Below, in pieces: positions 1 through 8,515 of a stretch of DNA of 64,000 bases; the stretch's first letter is position 1, and each line of letters begins with the position of its first letter. The notes beneath the pieces are model-generated. The model worked only from the letters and a program-made list of their open reading frames with translations, was not told where the DNA came from and ran no database searches. The DNA comes from Thermopolyspora sp044507605 (GTDB taxonomy: Bacteria > Actinomycetota > Actinomycetes > Streptosporangiales > Streptosporangiaceae): assembly GCA_044507605.1 (NCBI GenBank), contig JBIQJI010000009.1, positions 66,516-130,515 on the forward strand, written 5' to 3'. The position numbers were made by a program, and so were the translations under genes.

Positions 1-1014
1 GGCACCGGCCCGTACACCGTCGAGACCTGGCGCAAAGGCGCCGAGCGGGAGCTGCGGCTGCACTACTTCGGCGGATACTGGGGCGGCTGGGACGGATCGC
101 GCTACCGCAACGTGGAGTTCCGTGTCGAACCCAGCGCCCGGACCGCCTGGCGGATGCTGCTGAACGGCGAGGTGTCGCTCGTCGAGCGGTTCAGCGCGCC
201 GCTGTTCCGCAAAGCCGCCGCGACCGCCGGTCTGCGCACCACCCAGACGCCGTCGTTCCAGAACATGCTGCTGCTGTTCAACACCGCGAGCGGCCCCCTG
301 CGCGACGTGCGGCTGCGCAAGGCCGTGCGCGACGCCATCGACTACGCCGGCGTGATCAAAGCGCTCAAGGGCGGCGGCACCGCCCCGAGCGGGCTCGTGC
401 CGAGCGGCCTGCTCGGCCACATCCCCCGGCACGTCCCCCGGCAGAACCTCGCCCGCGCGAAACGGCTGCTCCAGCAGGCAGGGTACGGCCCCACCGGCCG
501 TCCGCTGCGCCTCACCCTGACCTACGCGCGGGGCGACGACGACCAGCGCATGCTGGTCCGCATGCTGTCGGCCGAACTCGCCAAACTGAACATCACCCTC
601 GACGCGCGGGCCATGGAATGGAACGAGCAGTGGGCGCGCGGCAAGGCCACGGACCCGGCCAAGCGGCAGGACATCTTCGCCATGTACTGGTGGCTCGACT
701 ACGGCGACGCCTACTCGTGGTTCATCAACCTGTTCCACAGCGCCGATTCGGTGGCCTTCAACCTGACGTACCTGAACGACCGGGCGATCGACCGCCAGAT
801 CGACCGGCTGCCCACCCTCATCGCCACCGACCGCTCGGCCGCCCAGCAGGCCTACGTCCGGCTGCAGAAAGAACTGCTCGACCGCAAGGCCGTCGCGGCG
901 GTGACCTGGGTCACCAGCTACCAGCGGGCGTACCTGGGCGGGGTGCGCAACTACACCGACAACCCCGCCTACCCCAACGTGGTGTTCGTGCACGAACTCG
1001 AACCGCGCGGCTGA
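1..1014 (+). CDS. ABC transporter substrate-binding protein, family 5 (3' part)
   Basis: The reading frame is open from base 1, so the 5' end, with the lipoprotein signal and N-terminal lobe, lies outside the window; 337 codons are present. The visible part looks like the C-terminal half of an oligopeptide/dipeptide/nickel solute-binding protein (SBP_bac_5): a TGPY-type motif at the very start, an LFNTASGPLRDVRLRKAV segment (the usual phrase before the 'first to be modified' helix), and a C-terminal region rich in Trp and Tyr (MYWWLDYGDAYSW). Such proteins sit outside the membrane and deliver peptides to an ABC permease, whose genes would be expected upstream of the window. The next gene is convergent. 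The family call is solid; the substrate cannot be told. Confidence 0.85.
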   Translation, partial: GTGPYTVETWRKGAERELRLHYFGGYWGGWDGSRYRNVEFRVEPSARTAWRMLLNGEVSLVERFSAPLFRKAAATAGLRTTQTPSFQNMLLLFNTASGPLRDVRLRKAVRDAIDYAGVIKALKGGGTAPSGLVPSGLLGHIPRHVPRQNLARAKRLLQQAGYGPTGRPLRLTLTYARGDDDQRMLVRMLSAELAKLNITLDARAMEWNEQWARGKATDPAKRQDIFAMYWWLDYGDAYSWFINLFHSADSVAFNLTYLNDRAIDRQIDRLPTLIATDRSAAQQAYVRLQKELLDRKAVAAVTWVTSYQRAYLGGVRNYTDNPAYPNVVFVHELEPRG

Positions 1015-1035
1015 CCCCGGGGGTGGGGAGCCGCG
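1006..1035. terminator. Candidate bidirectional terminator hairpin
   Basis: A 7-bp perfect inverted repeat, CGCGGCT and AGCCGCG, has a 16-nt loop that itself contains ACCCC/GGGGT. It covers the stop codon of the solute-binding protein and lies between two convergent genes. There is no U-tract, as is usual in high-GC actinobacteria. Judged by position and symmetry only. Confidence 0.35.
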
Positions 1036-1049
1036 GCGCCGGCCCGCCG

Positions 1050-2804
1050 TCAGGCCTCCTTGATCTCGCAGATCGTCGCCCCCGCCGAGACCGGCTGCCC
1101 CACCGACGCCGCCAGGCCGGTCACCGTGCCCGCCTTGTGGGCGCTCAGCGGCTGCTCCATCTTCATGGCCTCCAGCACCACGACCGTGTCGCCGACCGCC
1201 ACGGTGTCGCCGTCGGCCACGACCACCTTCACGATCGTGCCCTGCATCGGGCTCACCAAGGCGTCGCCGCTCGGCGCGGCCTTCGTCGTCGCGTTCCTGC
1301 CGTTGCGCCTCGGCGGCCGCGCCGGCCCCCGCGCGGCCTGCCGTCCCGCGCCCAGACCCGCCGGCAGGACCACCTCGAGCCGCTTGCCGCCCACCTCGAC
1401 GACGACACGCTCGCGCGCCGCCTCCTCCGGCGGCTCCGCCACCTCCCCCGCGTACGGCGGGATCGTGTTGTCGAACTCCGTCTCGATCCACCGGGTGTGC
1501 ACCCGGAACGGCTCGGCCGTGAACGCGGGATCCGACACCACCATCCGATGGAACGGCAGCACCGTCGGCATGCCCTCGACCTCGAACTCCGCCAGCGCCC
1601 GGCGCGACCGCTCCAGCGCCTCGCCCCGGGTGCGGCCCGTCACGATCAACTTGGCGATCAGCGAATCGAACGCCTGCGGCACGGTCATGCCCGCCTCATA
1701 GCCGCTGTCGAGCCGGACCCCCGGGCCCGTCGGGGCGCGCATCGCGGTGAGCGTGCCCGGTGCGGGCAGAAAACCACGGCCCGGGTCCTCGGCGTTGACA
1801 CGGAACTCGAACGAGTGGCCGCGCAGCACCGGGTCGCCGTAGCCGATGGGCTCACCCTCCGCGATGCGGAACATCTCGCGCACCAGATCGACGCCGGCCA
1901 CCTCCTCGGTCACCGGGTGCTCCACCTGCAGCCGGGTGTTGACCTCCAGGAACGAGATCGTGCCGTCCTGGCCCACCAGGAACTCACACGTGCCGGCCCC
2001 GACATACCCCGCCTCGCGCAGGATCGCCTTGGAACTGCCGTAGAGCAGCTCCAGCTGGGACTGCGACAGAAACGGCGCCGGCGCCTCTTCGACCAGCTTC
2101 TGGTGGCGGCGCTGCAGCGAACAGTCGCGGGTGCTGACGACAACCACGTTGCCGTGCCGGTCCGCCAGACACTGGGTCTCGACGTGACGCGGCCGGTCCA
2201 GGTAGCGCTCCACGAAGCACTCGCCCCGGCCGAAGGCCGTGACCGCCTCACGCACCGCGCTGTCGTACAGGTCGGGAATCTCCTCAAGGGTCCGGGCGAC
2301 CTTCAGGCCACGTCCGCCGCCGCCGTACGCCGCCTTGATCGCGATCGGCAGGCCGTGACGCCGCGCGAACTCCACGACCTCGTCCGCGCCGCTCACCGGG
2401 TCGGCGGTGCCGGCCACGAGCGGCGCCCCCACCCGCTGGGCGATATGCCGCGCCTGCACCTTGTCGCCGAGCGCGACGATCGCCGAAGGCGGCGGCCCGA
2501 TCCAGGTCAGCCCGGCATCGATGACGGCCTGGGCGAAACCGGCGTTCTCGGCGAGGAAACCGTAACCCGGGTGCACCGCGTCGGCACCGGCGGCACGCGC
2601 GATCCCCAGCAGCTTCTCGACATCGAGGTACGTCTCGGCGGGAGTCTGCCCGGACAGGGCGTACGCCTCGTCGGCGACGCGCACATGCAGAGCGTCGAGG
2701 TCCTGGTCGGAGTAGACCGCGACCCCGGTCAGACCGGCGTCCTTGCATGCGCGCGCGATCCGCACGGCGATCTCACCCCGGTTGGCGATCAGGACTTTCT
2801 GCAC
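1050..2804 (-). CDS. accA: Acyl-CoA carboxylase alpha subunit (biotin carboxylase + biotin carrier)
   Basis: 584 residues. This is the ATP-dependent biotin carboxylase that carboxylates its own biotin for acetyl- or propionyl-CoA carboxylation. The N terminus MQKVLIANRGEIAVRI is the standard biotin carboxylase start. The glycine-rich ATP-grasp loop (GGGGRGLKV) is near residue 165, and the C-terminal 70 residues form a biotinyl domain with the EAMKM motif, whose Lys near 548 is the biotinylation site. Full-length for actinobacterial fused alpha chains. Its partners are elsewhere in the window: the beta subunit (32017-33636), the epsilon subunit (31720-31989) and biotin ligase (36557-37396). 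It is a monocistronic minus-strand gene about 340 bp downstream of a possible small ORF. Which acyl-CoA is used is set by the beta subunit and cannot be decided here. Confidence 0.95.
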   Translation of the reverse strand: MQKVLIANRGEIAVRIARACKDAGLTGVAVYSDQDLDALHVRVADEAYALSGQTPAETYLDVEKLLGIARAAGADAVHPGYGFLAENAGFAQAVIDAGLTWIGPPPSAIVALGDKVQARHIAQRVGAPLVAGTADPVSGADEVVEFARRHGLPIAIKAAYGGGGRGLKVARTLEEIPDLYDSAVREAVTAFGRGECFVERYLDRPRHVETQCLADRHGNVVVVSTRDCSLQRRHQKLVEEAPAPFLSQSQLELLYGSSKAILREAGYVGAGTCEFLVGQDGTISFLEVNTRLQVEHPVTEEVAGVDLVREMFRIAEGEPIGYGDPVLRGHSFEFRVNAEDPGRGFLPAPGTLTAMRAPTGPGVRLDSGYEAGMTVPQAFDSLIAKLIVTGRTRGEALERSRRALAEFEVEGMPTVLPFHRMVVSDPAFTAEPFRVHTRWIETEFDNTIPPYAGEVAEPPEEAARERVVVEVGGKRLEVVLPAGLGAGRQAARGPARPPRRNGRNATTKAAPSGDALVSPMQGTIVKVVVADGDTVAVGDTVVVLEAMKMEQPLSAHKAGTVTGLAASVGQPVSAGATICEIKEA

Positions 2805-3087
2805 CGGCGCCGTCCCTTCCTAGCTCCACCTCGCACAGGAGTTTAGGCCGCGGTCCCCGGTGATCTTCCACTGCCTCCTGGCCGCCCCACGGGGGAATCA
2901 AAACGCGATTCTCCTGCCCACCGCCCCTATCCCCATGCCCACCAGCGGCACTCCCCGCACCAGCATGTCCGCCCGGCCCGGCCCGCCGTGCCCGCGACGC
3001 GCCGCGGCCAAGGCACCGACCGCCCTGGGCCGGCGGTGGGGCCCCGCTGCGGGACCGCCTGCTGAGGGCCGTACGCGAGGCCGGCGC

Positions 3088-3127
3088 GGCTATGCGGCTA
3101 TGCGGCTATGCGGTCACGCGGTCACAC
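3088..3127. repeat. 8-bp tandem repeat, five units
   Basis: GGCTATGC occurs three times in a row and is followed by the related GGTCACGC and GGTCACAC. A microsatellite-like tract in the intergenic region, with no recognised function; replication slippage is the simplest origin. Confidence 0.8.
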
Positions 3128-3144
3128 GAAACCGCCACAACAGA

Positions 3145-3255
3145 TCAGGAAACCTGCTCTATGGCGGCCCGCCCATCGGCCGTCTTCGCGATAATGATCT
3201 CCACGACCTGACCGGGCTCCATCGGCTTCTCGCCCACCATGTTCTCGCCCACCAT
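3145..3255 (-). CDS. Possible small protein of 36 aa, unknown
   Basis: A short minus-strand frame starts at ATG 3255 (alternatives 3240 and 3222) and ends with TGA at 3145. The peptide begins with two near-identical pentads (MVGEN, MVGEK) encoded by a 15-bp tandem duplication, and continues with a protein-like segment, GQVVEIIIAKTADGRAAIEQ, containing an amphipathic beta-like run. The internal ATGs are each preceded by GGCGAGA, a plausible ribosome site. It is transcribed toward accA, 340 bp away. It is not recognised as any family. The frame is also part of a long antisense frame over the BTAD gene, so chance is a serious alternative. Confidence 0.3.
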   Translation of the reverse strand: MVGENMVGEKPMEPGQVVEIIIAKTADGRAAIEQVS

Positions 3256-3541
3256 GGTGCATCGCGTTATCGCCGAGGGCGCCCGGCAGGTCAGGACGGC
3301 TGTGCGAATCGAGTGGAAGGCGTATTTTCGTACGGTCGATGGGTCCCCGCGGGGCGGACCCAAGCGGGTGAGTGCCGACGATCTCACAGAATCCGACGAT
3401 TTGTGCGTTTGGGTGAGATAAGCGGCGAATAGCGCTAAGCCTGGATATGTCGCCATCCGGGGGAGGCGGACCCGTGATCCGGTATGCCCCCGGCCGCCCG
3501 GCGACCGCCAGCGGACTCGCGAAGGACTGAGGAGCACGGAG

Positions 3542-6500
3542 ATGCCATCAAGACAGCCCGCGCCCGGCAGCGCCGAACCCCCGGCCAACGCCACCGCGGG
3601 CCAAGGCGACATGATCCGGCAACACCCCCTCACCCCGCCCCCGTCCCCCTGCCCCGGCGACTCCCCCACAGCCACGGACGGCCCCGCCCGCCAGACCGAC
3701 CCAGCGGCCGCAGGCGGCACCCCGCAACAACCCGGCTTTCCGGTGGGGTCGGCCGGTGGCGGGGGGTCGGTCGATGCGGGGGTCGTGGGCGGTGCTCGGC
3801 AGCAGCCCGGCTTCCCGGCGGGCGGGGATGGCCCCGGGCGACCGGCTGATGCGGGGTCCGCAGGCGGTAGCCCGCAGCAATCTGGTCGTCCGGTGGGCTC
3901 GGGCGGTGCCGGGCGACCGGGCGATCTGGGCGTCGCTGGCGGTGGCCCGCAGCAGGTCGGCTTTCCGGTGGGGTCGGCCGGTGCCGGAGGGTCGGCTGAG
4001 GCGGGAGCGGTGGGCGGTGTTTCGCAGCAGGCCGGCCATTCGGGGAAGTCAGGCGGTGACAGGCGACTGGCCGATTTGGTCGCGCGCCCGAGTGGCGCGC
4101 AGCCGGGCGGGTCATCCGCCGGTCCGGGCGGCACAGAGCGGCCGGACGCCATCGGCGCGCCTCCACAACCCGATCGCCGAAGTGGGGGACTCTGCGCGGG
4201 CATCGGCGCCGTCCTCGCGATTCTCGTTCTGCTGGTGGGCGTGCCGTGCGCGCTGGCGATCTTCTTCGGGTCCCCGTTCGGCGCCGACGGTCTGTCGTTC
4301 GGCATGCTCACTCGCCCGGTAAGCCTCTCCATCGTCGCCGACGTCGTGGCCGTCCTGCTGTGGATCGGCTGGCTCCAGGTCGCCACCTGCCTGGTCGTCG
4401 AGATCAGTGCCGCCCTGAGAGCCGTCCGTCCTCCCACTCTGCTCTTCTCGCACACTGTCCAGGGCCTGGCCCGCCCACTCGTCGCCAAGGCTCTGTCCCT
4501 TTTCCCGGCTCTCCGAGCGACCCCGCCCGCCGTGCCTTCCGCCGCACCGCCCGTTCCCGGCCTGATGGCCACATCCGGGCCCGGTCCCACGGCGGCGTCA
4601 GGGTCCGACGCGATGGCGGCGTCCAGGTCCGGCCCCGAAGCTCCGCCCGCGGGCACCCCGGCGTTCGCCGCCGCGTCCGGCCCGGGAGACGGGTCCGGCT
4701 TCGTTTCGGGTGGTCCCGCCGCATCCGAGGGGATACCGAGCTCCGGCGCTGCCGGTCCCATGGGCGGGGGGACGTTCGGGCCGGGCGCGCCCGTGCCACC
4801 CGGCACGGCCGCCGGTACGGGCGCGGCTCCCCCGGGCGGCCAGGCGGGCGGCCCGGCGAGCGGGTGGGCGCCGGCAGGGCCTGCTCCCGAGGGCGGGCCG
4901 ATCCCGTTGCCCGGCTCGACGGCGCCTCCCGGCGGACCGGTGGCCGCGTACTCGCCAGAGGGAACGCCGCACGGCCCTGGTACGAGCGGGTCGGCCCACG
5001 CGAGCGCCGGACGGCAGCCGAGCGGGCCGGCAGGCGCCGCGGCCGGAATCGCGGAGCGGGGCAGCGGCGCCAAAGGCGGCCGGCATGGGCGGCATGGGCG
5101 GCACGCCGAAGCGGCCCGGCCCTCCGTGCCCCTGCCGGGGGCCGAGGCGCCTCCGGCGCTCCCACAGGTCTCCCAGACGGCACAACCCGGCGGCCAGGCA
5201 GAGGCCGGCGCCTCGGCCGCTCCCGGCCTCTCACAGCCCGGCGGGCAGACCGAGCCAGGCGCTCCGGCCGCTCCCGGCGTCACCGCGCCGGAGGGCATGG
5301 ACGGCTCCGAGTGGTCCGGCCTCACCGGCGATCCCGAGAGCACCCAGGAGTTTCCCGCGCTTGCGCGCGGCCGTCGAGGGAACGTCCACCAGGCGATGCG
5401 CGAGGCCGGCAGAGTCGGCGCCGACCCGGCGGCCGGGTCGAGCGACACCGGCCTGCCGGAGTTCGTCGCCGCCGCGTCCCTCGCGGCGGCCGGCCTGCTG
5501 ACCGAGCTCGACCGGCGCAGGCAGGTCAGGCTGCAGGTGCGGCACCGCGGCCATCGCCTGCCGCACGCCGAGGGCGGTGCCGCGCTCGCCGAAAGGGCAC
5601 TGCTGCTCGGCGCCGACGCCCACGGAGCCTGGCTGCTCGACTACGGCCTCCGGCACCTCGGCCGGGCGCTCACCGACCAGGGCCGCAAGCCGCCCGCCGT
5701 CTATGGCGCGTTCCTCGCCCTCGGCCACCTGGATCTGTGGATCCATCCGGCCGACCCGGCCACACCGGCCCCGTGGACGGCCGTTGACGGCGGCAGCGTC
5801 TGGCGGCTGACCGCCGCAGACGCTCACCGGCTGGCGGCACATCCCCAGCACGGCGATGACCACGCCGGCGACGACAAGGCCCCGAAGGACCGGGGCGCGA
5901 AGGACGCCGGAGGCACGACAGGCCGTCAAGGCTCACCGGGCCACGAGGGCACGGACCACAATGGCAGGAACCACAACGGCACGGGTCCCGAAAGTCCCGA
6001 GGGGACGGGTCACAAGGGCACCGTCCATGGCCCCGCGCCGTACCCGGGGCTCGTGTCGCTGGGCACGAACGAGGCCGGCAGGGTGCTCGTCGATCTCGGC
6101 TCGGCCCCCGGCCCGATCAACGTGCGTGGCCGTCCCCACCTGGTGGCGGCGGCGCTGTCTGCGGCGGCCGTCGAACTGGCCACGAGCCGCTGGTCCGACG
6201 ACATGCGTCTCGTGCTGGTCGGCTTCGGCGCCGACCTGGCACTGATCGCCCCCGGCCGGGTCACCACCGCCCCCACCATCTCCGTCGCTCTGGCCGCCGC
6301 GGGCAGACCGGACGGGCGGGCCTCCGACGAAGACCCCGCCGAAGACACCAGGGAGTGTCGCGGACCCGACCGCGACCATCCGGCACGGAACGCCCCGCTG
6401 GCGGACCGGGGCCGAGACGATACCCACGCGGCGTTCGACGGCGAACGGGGAGCACGGGAGCACGGCAACGCACCGACCGGCGACGCACCGGCCAGTAGCG

Positions 6501-7669
6501 ACACAGCCGCCCACGAACGGCCGGGCGCCTCCGGCAGTCCGGGACGGACGCGGGTCTATCTGCTCAGCCTCGTCCCGCCGACCCCCGCCGAAGCGAAGCG
6601 GCTCGTCGAAGGGGGCGCGGGGACGCCCGACGGGTGCCTCGTGGCCGCCGACAGCCTGCCCGGAGCGACATGGACCTGGGAGCTGACGCCCGACGGGCAG
6701 GCCGCGATCGGGGCGCTCGGGCTCGCCGCGCGCGGACAGATGCTGCCCGAGCAGCAGTACGCGCAGCTCATCGAGCTGTTCCACGACGACGCTCCGCCCG
6801 CCGGGGTGCCCATGCCCGAGCCGGACTGGAGCGGCACCGTGGCCGCGCAGCTGCATCCGGTCTTCCGGCCCTCGGCCGAGGTGCGGTTGCTCGGGCCGAT
6901 CGAGGTGACCGCGCCTGGCACGATCGACGAGCGGTACCGGCAATTGTGTACCGAACTCGTGTGCTTCCTGGCCGCCCATCCGATGGGCGTGCGCATGCCG
7001 AGCCTGACCCGCGCGCTGTGGCCGCGCGGCGTGGGCGCGGAGGACCGCGACGTGGTGATCGGCCTGGTCCGGCGGTGGCTGGGCACCGACAGCCGCGGCG
7101 GACCCAACCTGGTCACCGGGTCCAACGGCAAATGGACCCTGGGGCCGGAGGTACGGGTCGACTGGCAGATCTTCCGCGAACTGCTGCGACTGGCCGCGCG
7201 CACCCCCGAAGGCGAGGCGGACCATCTCGCCCGCGCGCTCGGTCTCGTCCGCGGGCCGCTGCTCCAGGACCGGCCGCCGGGCCGGTACGTGTGGCTGGCG
7301 GGTGACCCGCTGCCGTTCGAGGTGGCCGCCCGGGTGGCCGACGCGGCGCACCGGCTCACCGAGCTGCGGCTGGCGGCAGGCGACGCGAACGAAGCGGTGA
7401 CGGCGGCCCTGGCCGGCCTCAGCCTGGCACCCGACGACGAAATGCTCTGGTGTGACCTGCTGCGCTCGGCGAAGGCGACCGGCGACGCCTCCGCCCCGGC
7501 GCACTGGGCCGCCGTACTGCGCCGCCACGCCGCCGCGCGGAACCTCACCGACCGTTTGCGCCCGGAAACCAGGGCCATGCTCGCGGAGTCGACTGGACGA
7601 CCTGCGGCGGGCGGCCCCGGCTCCTCCCCCACCGCCAGTGGTAGCGCCCGCGAACGAGCCGTGCGGTGA
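3542..7669 (+). CDS. Membrane-tethered winged-helix/BTAD protein 1 (SARP-like output)
   Basis: 1375 residues, with a clear ribosome site (GAGGAG) just before the ATG. From the N terminus: a Gly/Pro/Gln-rich region with four exact 25-residue repeats (residues 62-161), two membrane helices near 217-243 and 260-292, a long low-complexity linker, a conserved region from about 640 (FVAAASLAAAGLL, then LDLWIHPADP), a second hydrophilic insert, and a C-terminal OmpR/SARP-type winged helix plus BTAD helical region at about 1113-1353 (LLGPIEV, RALWPRG, RALGLVRGPLL). It is a paralogue of the 23434-26628 protein but lacks that protein's LysM-like domain. BTAD domains are known from SARP activators; a membrane-anchored version suggests a regulator or scaffold for the secretion/pilus locus. 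That role is inference. Confidence 0.8.
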   Translation: MPSRQPAPGSAEPPANATAGQGDMIRQHPLTPPPSPCPGDSPTATDGPARQTDPAAAGGTPQQPGFPVGSAGGGGSVDAGVVGGARQQPGFPAGGDGPGRPADAGSAGGSPQQSGRPVGSGGAGRPGDLGVAGGGPQQVGFPVGSAGAGGSAEAGAVGGVSQQAGHSGKSGGDRRLADLVARPSGAQPGGSSAGPGGTERPDAIGAPPQPDRRSGGLCAGIGAVLAILVLLVGVPCALAIFFGSPFGADGLSFGMLTRPVSLSIVADVVAVLLWIGWLQVATCLVVEISAALRAVRPPTLLFSHTVQGLARPLVAKALSLFPALRATPPAVPSAAPPVPGLMATSGPGPTAASGSDAMAASRSGPEAPPAGTPAFAAASGPGDGSGFVSGGPAASEGIPSSGAAGPMGGGTFGPGAPVPPGTAAGTGAAPPGGQAGGPASGWAPAGPAPEGGPIPLPGSTAPPGGPVAAYSPEGTPHGPGTSGSAHASAGRQPSGPAGAAAGIAERGSGAKGGRHGRHGRHAEAARPSVPLPGAEAPPALPQVSQTAQPGGQAEAGASAAPGLSQPGGQTEPGAPAAPGVTAPEGMDGSEWSGLTGDPESTQEFPALARGRRGNVHQAMREAGRVGADPAAGSSDTGLPEFVAAASLAAAGLLTELDRRRQVRLQVRHRGHRLPHAEGGAALAERALLLGADAHGAWLLDYGLRHLGRALTDQGRKPPAVYGAFLALGHLDLWIHPADPATPAPWTAVDGGSVWRLTAADAHRLAAHPQHGDDHAGDDKAPKDRGAKDAGGTTGRQGSPGHEGTDHNGRNHNGTGPESPEGTGHKGTVHGPAPYPGLVSLGTNEAGRVLVDLGSAPGPINVRGRPHLVAAALSAAAVELATSRWSDDMRLVLVGFGADLALIAPGRVTTAPTISVALAAAGRPDGRASDEDPAEDTRECRGPDRDHPARNAPLADRGRDDTHAAFDGERGAREHGNAPTGDAPASSDTAAHERPGASGSPGRTRVYLLSLVPPTPAEAKRLVEGGAGTPDGCLVAADSLPGATWTWELTPDGQAAIGALGLAARGQMLPEQQYAQLIELFHDDAPPAGVPMPEPDWSGTVAAQLHPVFRPSAEVRLLGPIEVTAPGTIDERYRQLCTELVCFLAAHPMGVRMPSLTRALWPRGVGAEDRDVVIGLVRRWLGTDSRGGPNLVTGSNGKWTLGPEVRVDWQIFRELLRLAARTPEGEADHLARALGLVRGPLLQDRPPGRYVWLAGDPLPFEVAARVADAAHRLTELRLAAGDANEAVTAALAGLSLAPDDEMLWCDLLRSAKATGDASAPAHWAAVLRRHAAARNLTDRLRPETRAMLAESTGRPAAGGPGSSPTASGSARERAVR
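3725..4024 (+). repeat. 75-bp coding minisatellite, four units
   Basis: Four in-frame 75-bp units start at 3725, 3800, 3875 and 3950; a fifth partial unit starts at 4025. Each codes for 25 residues beginning with Gln-Gln and following the pattern QQxGxPxGsxGxGxxxxaGxxGG. The units differ at several positions, so this is an old, diverged array rather than a fresh duplication. Confidence 0.9.
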
Positions 7670-8068
7670 CGCGTGGCGCCGGCGCTCACCCCAGTCCGCA
7701 TGGGCTCACCGACTGTCTCCACTGGGGGAGCCCTGGCTCGCCCGCTGCCGGGGCCTCGCCCGCCCCTCCGCTCGCCTGATGGCCCCTTGCCCTGTCCCTT
7801 CCGTTTGGCCGGGGGCAAGAGCAAACGAGTCGTGCGGTGACCCGGTGCGGGCGCTGCCAGGGGTAGCGTTCGCGAACGTGCCGTGCGGTGACGCGGTGCG
7901 GGCGGTGTCGGCGCTCACTCCCGTCCGCATGGGCTCCTCACCGGCCGTCTCCTTCGGGGAGCCTTGGCCCGCCCGCTGCCGGGCCTCAGCCACCCCTTCT
8001 CTCGCCGTACCGCCTCTCGGCTGATGGCCCCTTGCCCTGTCCTTTCCGCTGAGGCGCGGGCAAGAGCA
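7641..8068. repeat. Two ~190-205-bp direct repeats downstream of BTAD gene 1
   Basis: Copy 1 (about 7641-7832) covers the last 29 bases of the BTAD gene and what follows. Copy 2 (about 7863-8068) repeats it with scattered changes. Shared landmarks are GTGCGGTGACGCG, CCGTCCGCATGGGCTC-like, CCCGCTGCCGGG, TGATGGCCCCTTGCCCTGTC and GGGCAAGAGC. A third copy of the leading motif (ACGAGTCGTGCGGTGACCCG) sits between them at about 7825-7845. This looks like a diverged tandem duplication that included the 3' end of the gene. No coding potential was recognised. Confidence 0.8.
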
Positions 8069-8242
8069 CGGATGGCAACGAACGGATGGCAACGTTTGGG
8101 TGCCCCGCTTGGGGGAGATCCTGGTGATCTGTCCAGGCCGTGTCGGCCGGACGTTCATAGCCTCTCGGCATATTGGCCACACGGTCACCGTCCTGACGCC
8201 TACGGTAAGGAAGCCTTGACAAGCGACAGAAGGAGTACGGGT

Positions 8243-8515
8243 ATGAGTCACAGCTTGCTCGGCGGCGATCCGGCGGAGATGCAGGCGATGGCCGCGCAGT
8301 TCACCCAGCAGGCGGATCAGGTGCGCACCACGATGACCAGCCTCGACCGCGAGGCCGCCAAGGTCGGCACTGCCTGGACGGGCCCGGGGGCCATCCGATT
8401 CAGGGACGCCTGGGAGAGCTACCGGGCCGCCTTCCAGCGCATGTCCGAAGAGCTCACCGAGGCCTCACGCGTGATCAACACCTACCGGGGCAACATCGAG
8501 ACGGCCACCAGCTGA
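8243..8515 (+). CDS. WXG100 family (ESAT-6-like) protein
   Basis: 90 residues, the canonical length for this family. It forms a helical hairpin with the turn Trp45-Thr46-Gly47. The AGAAGGAG ribosome site upstream fixes the ATG at 8243. WXG100 proteins are dimeric substrates of type VII (ESX/Yuk) secretion and are normally exported with an FtsK/SpoIIIE ATPase of the EccC type, which is the convergent neighbour here. The C-terminal tail (VINTYRGNIETATS) has a Tyr but not the exact YxxxD/E spacing of mycobacterial export signals. It is a single gene, not the usual EsxA/EsxB pair. The family is certain; its export by the neighbouring ATPase is inferred. Confidence 0.92.
   Translation: MSHSLLGGDPAEMQAMAAQFTQQADQVRTTMTSLDREAAKVGTAWTGPGAIRFRDAWESYRAAFQRMSEELTEASRVINTYRGNIETATS

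Larger units (their letters stand above)
2805..3541. other. Intergenic region between accA and the first BTAD gene
   Basis: A 737-bp divergent gap. It holds the accA upstream region, five 8-bp tandem units at 3088-3127, a possible 36-codon minus-strand ORF at 3145-3255, and the upstream region of the plus-strand BTAD gene. In the last part CCGACGAT occurs twice, 17-18 bp apart, around 3375-3400. No clear sigma-70 promoter was located. Confidence 0.5.

Noticed and set aside
618..2846. 742-codon plus-strand frame over the solute-binding protein end and accA
   Set aside because: It overlaps two well-defined genes and has an Arg/His-rich composition typical of an antisense or shifted frame.
3145..5448. 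767-codon minus-strand frame over BTAD gene 1
   Set aside because: Pro/Ala/Gly-rich antisense frame caused by GC-rich third positions; only its last 36 codons look protein-like and are listed separately.
7641..8068. CRISPR array or attachment-site pair
   Set aside because: The repeats are about 200 bp and diverged, with no spacers, integrase or tRNA nearby.
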